A DNA stretch of 18,967 bases from an uncultured Actinomycetes bacterium (GCA_946886425.1 CAMPIP010000025.1:1-18967); one strand, 5' to 3'. Shown: positions 1-7,552, counted from the stretch's first letter. Notes: generated by a model from the letters alone, not told the origin. Program-made: numbers and translations.

Positions 1-2
1 GT

Positions 3-227
3 GCCGCGGTCGGCGCGACCCTGGAAGGCGCTGATGGCGACGCCGAGCTGGCCCAGCCCGAGGGGCTGGACGGCGCCGCGACCCTGCTCGAGCGATGCGA
101 CTGGGCGCGCGACTGGCTCGGCGAGGAGTTCGTTGACAACGCGGTGCCGCTGCAGCGCCACGAGGCGGCGCTGTTCGCCGCCGCCGTCACCGACTGGGAG
201 CTCTCCCGCTACTGGAGCGCCGGCTGA
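3..227 (+). CDS. Glutamine synthetase family protein, C-terminal fragment
   Basis: This is the last 74 codons of a gene that begins before the window; the open frame starts at base 3 and stops with TGA at 225-227. The visible end contains WLGEEFVDN, then QRHEAALFAAAVTDWELSRYW, which is the usual C-terminal signature of glutamine synthetase and gamma-glutamyl-amine ligase proteins (a final helix with a V-TDWE--RYW pattern). The ATP and glutamate sites lie upstream and cannot be checked. The stop codon overlaps the ATG of the next gene by one base, so the two GS-family genes are cotranscribed and probably translationally coupled. The role is presumably ATP-dependent joining of glutamate to ammonia or an amine; the substrate cannot be read from this fragment. 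The family call is fairly safe, the subtype is not. Confidence 0.8.
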   Translation, partial: AAVGATLEGADGDAELAQPEGLDGAATLLERCDWARDWLGEEFVDNAVPLQRHEAALFAAAVTDWELSRYWSAG

Positions 228-1471
228 TGGACGAGCGTTGGCTCGACCTAGTCTGGACCGACCTCGTCGGCCGCGCCCACGTCGTCCGCACGACCCGCGA
301 GGCCTGCGAGAGCGGCCCTGTCGAGGTGCCGGCGGCGCGGGTTTCCGGCGGCTTCGGCGGCACCGCGAACGGCAACGGCGCCGGCGAGGTCGAGCTGCGC
401 CCTGACTTCTCCAGCGAGCGGTCGCTGCCCTGGGACCCGGGGGTGAGCGTCTGCGTCGCCGACCTCTACGAGGACGGGGCCCCGAGCCCGCGCTGCGTGC
501 GCAGCTTCCTGCGGGGAGTCGCCGAGGGCGCCGCGACCGAAGGCCTGACGATCGAGGCGGCGGTCGAGCTCGAGTTCTACCTCGTCGACCCGGCGACCGG
601 GCGGGCCGTCTACGACCAGGTCGACAACTACAGCCTCTCGCGGGTCGAGGCGGAGCCGATCGTCACCGCCTTCCGCAACGAGATGCGGGCGATGGCGATC
701 GGCGTCGAGGCCTCCAATCCCGAGTACGGGGGCGGCCAGTTCGAGGTCAACATCGCCCACGCCGACCTGCTCGCCGCCGCCGACCAGGCGAACCTGGCGC
801 GGCTCTTCACCGGGGTGCTGGCGCGCCGCCACGGGCTCGACGCGACCTACATGTCGAAACCGTGGACCGACCAGTCGAGCAGCGGCATCCACGTCCACCA
901 GAGCCTCTGGAAGGAGGGCCGGAACCTCTTCTTCGCGCCGCCCGAGGAGCTCAGCGAGGCCGGCCGCGCCTACCTCGCCGGCCTGCTCGAGTCGGTCCCG
1001 GAGCTGGCCCTGCTCGGCTCCCCGACCCCGAACGGGTTCCACCGCCGCGCCGACGGCTCCTTCGCCCCGACTGTCGCCGCCTGGGCGACCGACAACCGCA
1101 CCACCGCGGTGCGGGCGGTGCTCGGCGGCGAAGGGGGGACCCGGATCGAGCACCGCGACGGCGGCGCCGACTGCAACCTCTACCTGACGATGGGCGCCCA
1201 GGTCCTGGCCGGGCTTGACGGGATCGCCCGTGACGCCGAGCCGCCGCCGGCGGTCAGCGGCAACGCCTACGAGCAGGCCGATCTGCCGGCCCTGCCGCGC
1301 ACCTTCGTCGAGGCCTACGAGCGGCTCCGCGACAGCGATCTGGCGGCGCGCCTGCTGCCGGCCGAGCTGCTCGGCGCCTACCTGGCGGTGCTCGAGCCCG
1401 AGGTCGAGCTGGCGATCCTCTCCTCCAGCGACTGGGAGCGCGAGCGCTACGCGGAGGTGCCGCTGCGATGA
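227..1471 (+). CDS. Glutamine synthetase-like gamma-glutamyl ligase
   Basis: A 414-residue cytoplasmic ligase of the GS fold. Residues 1-100 resemble the beta-grasp N-domain (VWTDLVG near residue 10). The catalytic domain shows ELEFYL with metal ligands E114/E116, EYGGGQFEVN (E166, E173), MSKP at 209-212, SGIHVHQSL at 219-227 with H222, NRTTAVR (R291, R296) and RIEHR at 306-310. These match the metal, ATP and glutamate positions of active GS-family enzymes, so it is probably catalytic. The loop that reads NGSG before the active-site His in classical GS reads SSSG here, which is compatible with an alternative amine acceptor. It is shorter than GlnA (about 470 aa) and close to PuuA/GMAS-type ligases. 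The start ATG overlaps the upstream stop, and the stop overlaps the next start (ATGA). The nearby C26 hydrolase supports a gamma-glutamylation pathway; the amine itself is unknown. Confidence 0.85.
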   Translation: MDERWLDLVWTDLVGRAHVVRTTREACESGPVEVPAARVSGGFGGTANGNGAGEVELRPDFSSERSLPWDPGVSVCVADLYEDGAPSPRCVRSFLRGVAEGAATEGLTIEAAVELEFYLVDPATGRAVYDQVDNYSLSRVEAEPIVTAFRNEMRAMAIGVEASNPEYGGGQFEVNIAHADLLAAADQANLARLFTGVLARRHGLDATYMSKPWTDQSSSGIHVHQSLWKEGRNLFFAPPEELSEAGRAYLAGLLESVPELALLGSPTPNGFHRRADGSFAPTVAAWATDNRTTAVRAVLGGEGGTRIEHRDGGADCNLYLTMGAQVLAGLDGIARDAEPPPAVSGNAYEQADLPALPRTFVEAYERLRDSDLAARLLPAELLGAYLAVLEPEVELAILSSSDWERERYAEVPLR

Positions 1472-2940
1472 GCGTCACCGCCCTGGTCGACTTCGGCAGC
1501 ACCTTCACCAAGGTGAGGGCGGTGGACGGCGGCGGCCGACTCCTCGCCGCCGCCCAGCACCGCACCACCGTCGAGGACGACGTCGTGCGCGGCCTCGAGG
1601 CGGCGCTCGCGGAGCTCGCCGGGCAGGGCCACCGGCTCGGCCTCGACCAGGTGGTCGCCTGCTCGAGCGCCGGCGGCGGCCTGCGGATGGGCGTCGTCGG
1701 CCTGGTCGAGGACCTCACCGCCGAGGCCGCCCGCCAGGCCGCGCTCGGCGCCGGCGCCCGCGTCCTCGGCGTCCTCAGCGGCGGCCTCGACGACGCCGCC
1801 GCCGCGAGGCGGCTCTTGGCCGAGGAACCCGACATCGTCCTGCTCACCGGCGGCACCGACGGCGGCGACCGCGAGAGCCTGTTTGCCAGCGCCCGCGCCC
1901 TCGCCGGGGCGGAGCCGACCGTGCCGGTGGTCCTGGCCGGCAACGTCGAGGCGCAGGCGGAGGCCGAGGCGGTCCTCGCCGCGGCCGGCGCCCACGTCGC
2001 CCGCGCCCCCAACGTGATGCCGGCGATCGGCGAGCTGGCCGCGGGCCCGGCCCGGGAGCTGGTGCGCGAGCTGTTCATCAGCCATGTGATCGGCGGCAAG
2101 CTCGGCGGTTCCGCCGCGACCCTCGAACGCCTGGTGCGGATGGCGACCCCCGACGCGGCCCTGCGCGGCGTCGAAGTCCTCGCCGAGGTCCTCGCCGAGG
2201 AGGGGACCCCCGGCGGCGTCCTCGTCGTCGACATCGGCGGCGCCACCACCGACGTCCACTCCTGGGCCCCCGAACCGGAACGCCCCGGCTACAAGCGCCC
2301 GCTGCTGCCGCAGGCCCCGGCGGCCCGCACCGTCGAGGGCGACCTCGGCATGCGCTGGAACGCCCCCGGCATCGTCGCCGCCGCCGAAGACGAGGGTCTG
2401 CTGGAGCGCGGTCGTCTTTTGTTCCGCATAGCGACACAAAGCTCGACCGCACCCCCGGACCTTGCAGCGCTCGCCGAGGCTGCCGAGCGCCGGGCGGCGG
2501 ATCCGGGCTTCCTGCCGGATGACGACGAGGAGCGCACGACCGACCGCCTGCTGGCGCGGCTCGCGATCGCGGTGGCGCTGCGGCGCCACGCCGGCTGCCG
2601 GCGGGTCAGCCTCGAACCGGACGGGGCGGTGCTGCGCAACGACGGCCGCGACCTCAGCGAGGTCCCGGTCCTGGTCGGGACGGGAGGCGTGCTGCAGGGC
2701 ATGGAGCCCGCCGAACTGGAGGACAGTCTTGAGCTCGCCCACCAGGGGCGCGAGGAGCGCCTGCTCCCCCGGCGAGCTCAGGTCGGCATCGATCGTCACG
2801 GCACCCTTGCCGCGGCGGGTCTGCTGGCCAGCGCCGACCCGGCCGCCGCCCGCGCCTTGTTGGCGGCCGAGGTCGGCGCCTACTTCGAGGGCGCCGAGAA
2901 GCACGACGAGGAGGAGGAAGATGTCAACGTCGCACCCTGA
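1468..2940 (+). CDS. glmL: MutL/GlmL family protein (B12-mutase-associated ASKHA ATPase)
   Basis: A 490-residue protein of the glutamate mutase L family, an actin/Hsp70/sugar-kinase-fold ATPase found beside adenosylcobalamin-dependent glutamate mutase and aminomutase genes; a role in reactivating or chaperoning the mutase is generally suspected. Visible motifs are the first phosphate loop DFGSTFTKV (D8), a SSAGGGLRMGVVG stretch near residue 70, LLTGGTDGGDRES near 130, the family-typical VVLAGN and APNVMP segments, the second phosphate loop VVDIGGATTD with D255, and a C-terminal VGTGGVLQG. The start overlaps the GS-like stop by four bases (ATGA). The 3' end overlaps the next gene by 20 bases and carries that gene's ribosome binding site, so mutase and partner are coupled. 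The family is clear; the biochemical role is inferred from context. Confidence 0.88.
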   Translation: MSVTALVDFGSTFTKVRAVDGGGRLLAAAQHRTTVEDDVVRGLEAALAELAGQGHRLGLDQVVACSSAGGGLRMGVVGLVEDLTAEAARQAALGAGARVLGVLSGGLDDAAAARRLLAEEPDIVLLTGGTDGGDRESLFASARALAGAEPTVPVVLAGNVEAQAEAEAVLAAAGAHVARAPNVMPAIGELAAGPARELVRELFISHVIGGKLGGSAATLERLVRMATPDAALRGVEVLAEVLAEEGTPGGVLVVDIGGATTDVHSWAPEPERPGYKRPLLPQAPAARTVEGDLGMRWNAPGIVAAAEDEGLLERGRLLFRIATQSSTAPPDLAALAEAAERRAADPGFLPDDDEERTTDRLLARLAIAVALRRHAGCRRVSLEPDGAVLRNDGRDLSEVPVLVGTGGVLQGMEPAELEDSLELAHQGREERLLPRRAQVGIDRHGTLAAAGLLASADPAAARALLAAEVGAYFEGAEKHDEEEEDVNVAP

Positions 2941-4690
2941 TCTCGAGCAGCTGATTCCGGCCGATCTGCCCGACGGGCGCGAGCTGGTCCGCGCCGCCAA
3001 GGAGCGCGCCGCCGGGATCCCGGTCGGCCGCGCCCGCTACGTCGAGATGCACGGGGTGAAGAGCGACCGCGAGTACAAGGAACGCTGCCGCGCCGACGGC
3101 ACGATCACGACCTACATCAACCTCGGCTACAAAACCTGGGACGAGACCCGCGCCGCCCTCGACGAGATCGTCGCCGCCGGCAAGAAGCGCCACTTCACGC
3201 TCGACCGCGTCTCGCTGATCCCCGACCGCCGGATGGGCCTGCCGCCGGGGCTGCGCGAGCAGGCGCTGGCCGAGACCGGGATCATGATGTACACCGAAGA
3301 GGACTGGACCGGCGCCGCCCGCGACACCCCGGTGATGCCGATCTGGAACGACCACAACGTCGGCAGCCCCGCCGCGACGGTCAACACCGAGGCGCTGCTG
3401 CGGGCCGGGTTCGGCTACATCGGCAGTCTCGCCCAGCACCAGTACGGCTACCCGCTCTGGGACGACGACGCCGCCCAGATGGCCGAGTGCGTGCAGGCGG
3501 TGGCGATGATCGCCGCCAAGCGCGAGGACGGGGTGGTCCTGGAGTCCTACGTCGAGGACGGCTTCTGCGCCTCCTTCCACGACCTCGCCACCTCGCTCGG
3601 CTGGTGCATGTTCCACCGCTACGTCGCCGAAGACCTGATCGGCGCCGCCCACTCGCAGAGCTTCGGCTCGACCTTCGCCGACCCGCTCCGCAAGCAGGCC
3701 CACGGTCTCGCAATGGACGCGATCAACGTCAACCGGGTGCCGCCCTCCTTCACCCATGGCGACACCAACTCCTTCGGGGTCGAGGACGACTTCGACCGCA
3801 ACGCGGTGATCGTCGCCACCGACGTGATGTACACGATCGCCCGCGAGCTCAAGCACCCGACGGGCGGCGCCGTGCACGCGACCCCGGTCTCGGAGGCCTC
3901 GCGAATCCCCACCGTCGAGGAGCTGATCGAATCGCTGGTGATCGCCAGCGAGGCCGAGGCGCGGGCCCGGGCCTGTCCGGGGATCGTGGACTGGGCGCCG
4001 ATCTACGAGATGCGCGACCGGATCGTCGCCGGCGGCCGCCGCTTCCTCGACAACCTCCTGCGCGGCCTCGCCGAGATCGGCGTCGACACCAAGGATCCCC
4101 TGCAGCTGCTGCTGGCGACGCGCCGGCTCGGCGCCTCGACGATCGAGGAGCTGTTCAACGCCGGTGAGCCGGACGCCAGCTACCCGCGCGGCTTCGCGCC
4201 GGTCGAGCCGACCGACACCCTGGTGCGGCTGCTGGCCGCCAAGGACCAGGTCCTGCGCGGCCTCCGCCGCGACGGCGAGCTGCCCGACCTGAGCGGGATC
4301 AGCGTCGTCGCCGCCTCCGCCGACATCCACGAGTACGGCCTCTTCGTCCTCGTCGAAGCGCTCGAAGCCTGCGGGGCGAAGGTGATCCCGCTGGGGACCA
4401 GCGTCCACAGCCCCGAGATCGCCAAGGTCAGCGTCGAGACCGCCGCCGACGCGGTCGCGGTCTCCACCTACAACGGGATGGCGTTGAGCCTGGGCCGGCA
4501 GCTGCGCGAGGAGCTCGAGCGGCGCGGCGTCAGCCCGGCGGTCTACCTGGGCGGCCGGCTCAACGAGGACCTCGAGGAGGGGGAGGCCACCGACGTGCGG
4601 CCGATGCTGAGGGCCGAGGGCATCAACCCCTGCGACTCGGTCGAGGAGATGGCGCGCGGCCTGCGCACCGAGCTGGCGGCGCGCGCCTGA
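2921..4690 (+). CDS. Glutamate-mutase-like protein, fused E and S (B12-binding) domains
   Basis: A 589-residue protein. The start is ATG 2921, preceded directly by GAGGAGGAAG; the reading frame stays open far upstream but only as an antiphase overlap with glmL. Residues about 1-440 resemble the TIM-barrel E subunit of methylaspartate (glutamate) mutase, for example the VSEASRIPTVEE stretch against the GlmE IGIPTKEA region. Residues about 455-589 are a Rossmann cobalamin-binding domain: DIHEYG at 468-473 is the DxHxxG cobalt-ligand motif with H470, followed by VIPLGTSVHSPE, a VSTYNG segment at the SxL position, and YLGGRLNED at the GG position. E and S are separate polypeptides in the studied clostridial enzyme. 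It should catalyse a radical carbon-skeleton rearrangement. The Arg residues that grip glutamate in GlmE do not appear at the matching places, so the substrate is probably not glutamate. The glmL homologue immediately upstream supports the mutase call. Confidence 0.8.
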   Translation: MSTSHPDLEQLIPADLPDGRELVRAAKERAAGIPVGRARYVEMHGVKSDREYKERCRADGTITTYINLGYKTWDETRAALDEIVAAGKKRHFTLDRVSLIPDRRMGLPPGLREQALAETGIMMYTEEDWTGAARDTPVMPIWNDHNVGSPAATVNTEALLRAGFGYIGSLAQHQYGYPLWDDDAAQMAECVQAVAMIAAKREDGVVLESYVEDGFCASFHDLATSLGWCMFHRYVAEDLIGAAHSQSFGSTFADPLRKQAHGLAMDAINVNRVPPSFTHGDTNSFGVEDDFDRNAVIVATDVMYTIARELKHPTGGAVHATPVSEASRIPTVEELIESLVIASEAEARARACPGIVDWAPIYEMRDRIVAGGRRFLDNLLRGLAEIGVDTKDPLQLLLATRRLGASTIEELFNAGEPDASYPRGFAPVEPTDTLVRLLAAKDQVLRGLRRDGELPDLSGISVVAASADIHEYGLFVLVEALEACGAKVIPLGTSVHSPEIAKVSVETAADAVAVSTYNGMALSLGRQLREELERRGVSPAVYLGGRLNEDLEEGEATDVRPMLRAEGINPCDSVEEMARGLRTELAARA

Positions 4691-4721
4691 GAACTGCGCA
4701 AGCGAGAGGACTGGGATCGAG

Positions 4722-5495
4722 ATGGACGAACGATTGAATACACAAAACACAATCGACTCGGGAAGGCGCCCGCGGATCGGCGTCTCCAGCGGCCGCGGCG
4801 GCGTCCCGGTCACCGAGGGCAAGCTCCTCTCCCACTACGTCGGCCGCGCCTACGTCGACGCGGTGGTCCAATCGGGCGGCCTCCCGTTCGTCTTCCCCTC
4901 GGTGGAACGCGAGGTCGAGGCGGTCGCCGACGCGGCCCTGAGCGCGATCGACGGCCTGCTGCTGCCGGGCGGCTGCGACCTCTCGCCGGCCCTCTACGGA
5001 GGCGACCCCGGGGACGCCCTCGATGCCGACCCGGTTCGCGACGCCTTCGAGCTGGCCCTGCTCGAGGGCGCGGTCGAACGGGGGCTGCCGGTGCTCGGCA
5101 TCTGCCGCGGCATGGAGCTGATCAACGTCGCCCAGGGCGGCACCCTGCGCAACGGCGTCCACCATCCCGACGCCAGCGACGTCCAGGTCGACGCGCTCGG
5201 CAACGTCCGCGTCCACCAGGTCAAGGTCCGTCCCGACACGCTCGCCCACGACGTCTTCGGGGCCCGCGAGGTCGAGGCGACCTGCGTCCACCACCAGGCC
5301 CCGGACGTGATCGGCGCCGGCCTCTTCGCCTCGGTGCTTGCCGACGACGGTGCCGTCGAGGCGGTCGAGAACCGCGACCAGCGCCTGTTCGGGGTGATCT
5401 GGCACCCGGAGCTGGGGCTCGACCGGGCGCCCACCCACCGGCTCGTCTACGACTGGCTCGTCCGCGAGGCCAGCGGCGTGGGAGCAGCGGCGTGA
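4722..5495 (+). CDS. Class I glutamine amidotransferase-like gamma-glutamyl hydrolase (peptidase C26)
   Basis: A 257-residue enzyme of the PuuD/peptidase C26 type, which hydrolyses gamma-glutamyl amides and returns free glutamate. The core starts at RPRIGVSSG; LLLPGGCDLSPALY contributes the oxyanion region; the nucleophile elbow is LGICRGME with C128; the catalytic His and Glu are in GVIWHPE (H228, E230), completing a Cys-His-Glu triad. VHHQAPD precedes it as in family members. The length is normal (PuuD is about 254 aa). ATG 4722 is chosen because a GAGAGGA site lies 11 bases upstream and no other ATG or GTG exists before the conserved core. The first 19 residues are outside the fold and their codons are unusually AT-rich, holding a 25-bp dyad (4731-4755) that resembles the one at the acxA promoter. 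The gene ends in a GTGA overlap with the CoA-transferase gene. It is the natural partner of the two GS-like ligases. Confidence 0.85.
   Translation: MDERLNTQNTIDSGRRPRIGVSSGRGGVPVTEGKLLSHYVGRAYVDAVVQSGGLPFVFPSVEREVEAVADAALSAIDGLLLPGGCDLSPALYGGDPGDALDADPVRDAFELALLEGAVERGLPVLGICRGMELINVAQGGTLRNGVHHPDASDVQVDALGNVRVHQVKVRPDTLAHDVFGAREVEATCVHHQAPDVIGAGLFASVLADDGAVEAVENRDQRLFGVIWHPELGLDRAPTHRLVYDWLVREASGVGAAA
4731..4755. promoter_or_regulatory. Putative GntR operator, site 1 (intragenic)
   Basis: A perfect 6-bp inverted repeat CGATTG-N13-CAATCG sits in codons 4-11 of the C26 hydrolase gene. It contains GATTGAATACA, an 11-base string that recurs in opposite orientation at 7482-7492 within a second dyad of the same 6-13-6 layout. 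The inner TTGAATACA resembles the TTGT-N-ACAA type of site bound by FadR/FCD-type GntR regulators. The patch is strikingly AT-rich for this genome. Binding by the GntR protein encoded at 6699-7439 is inference. Confidence 0.5.
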
Positions 5496-6679
5496 GCGCC
5501 GCCGAGCGCGGACAGCCGCGGCCGCCCGCCCGTCCAGAGGCGGCGGGGCCGCTCGACGGCATCCGCGTGCTCGACTTCTCGCGGCTCTTCGCCGGGCCGC
5601 TGGCGAGCATGACCCTGGCCGACCTCGGCGCCGACGTGATCAAGGTCGAGTCGCCCGGCGGCGACGAGGCGCGCCACTTCGGCCCGCCCTTCCTCGGCGG
5701 GGAGGGGATGAACTACATGGCGCTCGGCCGCGGCAAGCGCAGCGTCGTCCTCGACCTCAAAGAGGAGGAGGGACGCCGCCACGCCCAGGAGCTGGCCCGC
5801 GACGCCGACGTCGTCGTCGAGAACTTCCGGCCAGGAGTGACGGAGCGGCTGGGGATCGACTTCGGGACGTTGAGCGAGGGCAATTCCCGCCTCGTCTACT
5901 GCTCGGTGACCGGATTCGATCCCCGCGGCCGCTACCGCGAGCGGCCCGCTTTCGACCTGATCCTGCAGGGGATGTCGGGGGTGATGACCCGCCAGGGCGG
6001 CGCCCGCGGCCCGGAGCTGATGGTGGTGACGATCGCCGACACCTTCGCCGCCTCGCTGGCGACCCAGGCGATCCTCGCGGCGCTGTATGAGCGCGAGCGC
6101 AGCGGCGAGGGGCAGCTGGTCCAGGCCGACCTCTTCCGGGCGATCCTCTACGGGCAGGCCTACCGGATGGTCACCGCCGCCGAGCAGGTCGAGGTCTCCG
6201 CCCAGGGCGACGTCGCCCCCTACGGCGCCTACGAGGCCGCCGACGGCTGGTTCACCCTCGCCGTCGCCACCGATCGCAACTTCGTCCGCCTCTGCGAGGC
6301 GCTGGAGCGGCCCGACCTGGCCGCCGAGGAGCGCTTCGCGACCAACCCCTCGCGGGTCGAGCACGGTGAGGCCCTCAACGCGGAGTTGAGCGAGACCTTC
6401 GCGGCCCGCCCGGTCGAGCACTGGCTCGAGGTCCTGACCGAGCGCGGCGTCCCCTGTGGCCCGGTGGTCGACGTCGAGGAGGTCTTCACCGATCCGCACC
6501 TGACCGAAACCGGCGCGATCGTCGAGCAGCGGCACGCCAGCGCCGGCCGGGTCTGGGCGCTCGGCAACCCCTTCACGATGACCCGCACGCCGCTGCGGGT
6601 CGGCGAGGTCGCGCCCCACCTCGGCGAGCACACCGACGAGGTCCTGGGCGAGCGGGAGGGGAGGCGCGACGGTGACTGA
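5492..6679 (+). CDS. Family III CoA-transferase (CaiB/BaiF type)
   Basis: A 395-residue cytoplasmic enzyme that moves CoA between carboxylic acids through acyl-aspartyl anhydride intermediates. The N-terminal LDGIRVLDFSRLFAGP, then LADLGADVIKVESP, GRGKRSVVLDL and ADVVVENFRPGV are the standard family signature. The catalytic Asp is predicted in ERPAFDLILQGMSG (D155). The C-terminal half keeps EHWLEVLTERGVPCGPV and ends normally, so the gene is intact. The GTG start overlaps the preceding stop (GTGA), making this the last gene of the left operon. It faces the GntR gene with only 19 bases between stop codons. The acceptor acid is unknown; a beta-keto acid from the carboxylase or the mutase product are context-based guesses. 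Confidence 0.9.
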   Translation: MSAAERGQPRPPARPEAAGPLDGIRVLDFSRLFAGPLASMTLADLGADVIKVESPGGDEARHFGPPFLGGEGMNYMALGRGKRSVVLDLKEEEGRRHAQELARDADVVVENFRPGVTERLGIDFGTLSEGNSRLVYCSVTGFDPRGRYRERPAFDLILQGMSGVMTRQGGARGPELMVVTIADTFAASLATQAILAALYERERSGEGQLVQADLFRAILYGQAYRMVTAAEQVEVSAQGDVAPYGAYEAADGWFTLAVATDRNFVRLCEALERPDLAAEERFATNPSRVEHGEALNAELSETFAARPVEHWLEVLTERGVPCGPVVDVEEVFTDPHLTETGAIVEQRHASAGRVWALGNPFTMTRTPLRVGEVAPHLGEHTDEVLGEREGRRDGD

Positions 6680-6698
6680 ACGGACCGTGCGGTCGCGC
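6664..6698. terminator. Possible bidirectional hairpin between convergent genes
   Basis: GCGCGAC (6664-6670) and GTCGCGC (6692-6698) form a perfect 7-bp stem across the junction of the CoA-transferase and GntR genes, whose stops are 19 bases apart. An alternative smaller stem ACGGT/ACCGT lies inside. The loop is long (21 bases) and neither side has a clear T-tract, as is often the case in high-GC bacteria. The position is right for a shared terminator, but chance pairing in GC-rich DNA is possible. Confidence 0.35.
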
Positions 6699-7439
6699 TC
6701 AGGCGTGCTCGCCGAGGGCGACGATGGTTTCCTGCTGGGCGCCGCGGATGTGCTCGGAGACGCGGGCGATCGCGAGGTCGTGGTCGCTCTCCTCGATCGC
6801 GGCGAGGATGTCGCGGTGGCCGGCGACGCTGTCCTTCATCGCCGTGCCGAGGGCGGCCTGGGCGTGGAACATCCGCAGCGAGGAGGGCTGCTGCCAGAGT
6901 TGGGTCAGCATCCGCACCGCGACCCGGTTCGGGCAGGGCTCGACCAGGGTGCGGTGGAAGTCGCCGTTGAGCGAGTAGAGCTCGTCGACCTGGGAGACGT
7001 CGGTGGCCTCCGTGCGGTCGCAGATGTCGCCGAGCTTGGCGAGGTCCATCCGCGAGTAGTGGGGGAGGGCCTCGCCGACCGCCAGCGGTTCGAGGGCGAG
7101 GCGCACCTGGTAGACGTCGATCACCTCGCGGGCGGAGAACTCGCTGACCACGAAGCCGCGGAAGGAGACGGCCCGGACCAGGCCCTCCTGAGCGAGCCGC
7201 TGCAGGGCGTCGCGGACCGGCGTCCGCGAGATCCCCAGGTGGGCGGCGAGTGGGATCTGCGGGAGTTTCTGATTGGGCTCGAGTCGACCGTCGCAAATCG
7301 CGTCGCGGAGCGCGTGGTAGACGGCATCGACGAGCGGCTCGTCGCCGCGGGAACCGTCCAGGGACAGGTCGATCTTGGGGAGCTCCTCCTCAGCCGTGCC
7401 GATAGTGCGCCGCAGTCTAGCGCAATGGATTTGCTGCAT
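6699..7439 (-). CDS. GntR family transcriptional regulator, FCD (FadR) subfamily
   Basis: A 246-residue regulator. A winged helix-turn-helix spans residues about 35-100 (LVDAVYHALRDAI, LAAHLGISRTPVRDALQRLAQEGLV), followed by an FCD ligand-binding domain of all-helical type. The FCD metal-site pattern is present as N158/H162 (LNGDFH), H208 (AGHRDIL) and H230 (SEHI), so it probably senses a carboxylated metabolite with help from a metal ion. ATG 7439 is chosen over ATG 7490 because the longer form would run through the acxA promoter and its dyad; a good ribosome binding site is not visible for either. It lies between the two + strand operons, convergent with the left one and divergent from acxA, and is the obvious local regulator of both. 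Confidence 0.88.
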   Translation of the reverse strand: MQQIHCARLRRTIGTAEEELPKIDLSLDGSRGDEPLVDAVYHALRDAICDGRLEPNQKLPQIPLAAHLGISRTPVRDALQRLAQEGLVRAVSFRGFVVSEFSAREVIDVYQVRLALEPLAVGEALPHYSRMDLAKLGDICDRTEATDVSQVDELYSLNGDFHRTLVEPCPNRVAVRMLTQLWQQPSSLRMFHAQAALGTAMKDSVAGHRDILAAIEESDHDLAIARVSEHIRGAQQETIVALGEHA

Positions 7440-7468
7440 GCAAGCGGTCCCGTAGGCGTCCGCGGTGT

Positions 7469-7493
7469 GGATCGTACACACTGTATTCAATCC
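7469..7493. promoter_or_regulatory. Putative GntR operator, site 2, over the acxA promoter
   Basis: In the gntR-acxA intergenic region the arms GGATCG and CAATCC are separated by 13 bases, a 25-bp imperfect dyad with 5 of 6 arm positions pairing. On the minus strand it carries GATTGAATACA, identical over 11 bases to site 1 at 4731-4755, and it shares the distal ACnATC. It covers the candidate -35 box and most of the spacer of the acxA promoter, as expected for a repressor site. A second overlapping dyad, GTGTG-N7-CACAC at 7465-7481, could be the true core instead. Confidence 0.55.
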
Positions 7494-7501
7494 GCTATAG
7501 T
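7473..7501 (+). promoter_or_regulatory. Candidate promoter of the acxA operon
   Basis: TATAGT at 7496-7501 matches a sigma70-type -10 box at five of six positions. With a 17-base spacer, CGTACA at 7473-7478 would serve as a weak -35. Transcription would begin near 7508, giving a leader of about 45 bases before ATG 7553. The area is the most AT-rich part of the intergenic region and overlaps the dyad at 7469-7493. Confidence 0.5.
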
Positions 7502-7552
7502 GCCCTCACCAGGCCCAACGAGACCGTCGTGTCGGAGAGGACACCCGTTTCC

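Noticed and set aside
1..405. A + strand frame across the first 405 bases
   Set aside because: It is out of frame with the clear GS C-terminus (3-227) and the GS-like start at 227, and is Arg/Pro-rich without motifs.
2462..2920. 153 extra N-terminal codons for the mutase-like protein
   Set aside because: They read as arginine/serine-rich nonsense in antiphase to the well-conserved end of glmL, while ATG 2921 has a perfect GAGGAGG site.
7465..7481. GTGTG-N7-CACAC dyad as the main GntR operator
   Set aside because: It is a perfect short dyad but has no counterpart elsewhere in the window, whereas the overlapping 25-bp dyad recurs at 4731-4755. It is kept only as an alternative.
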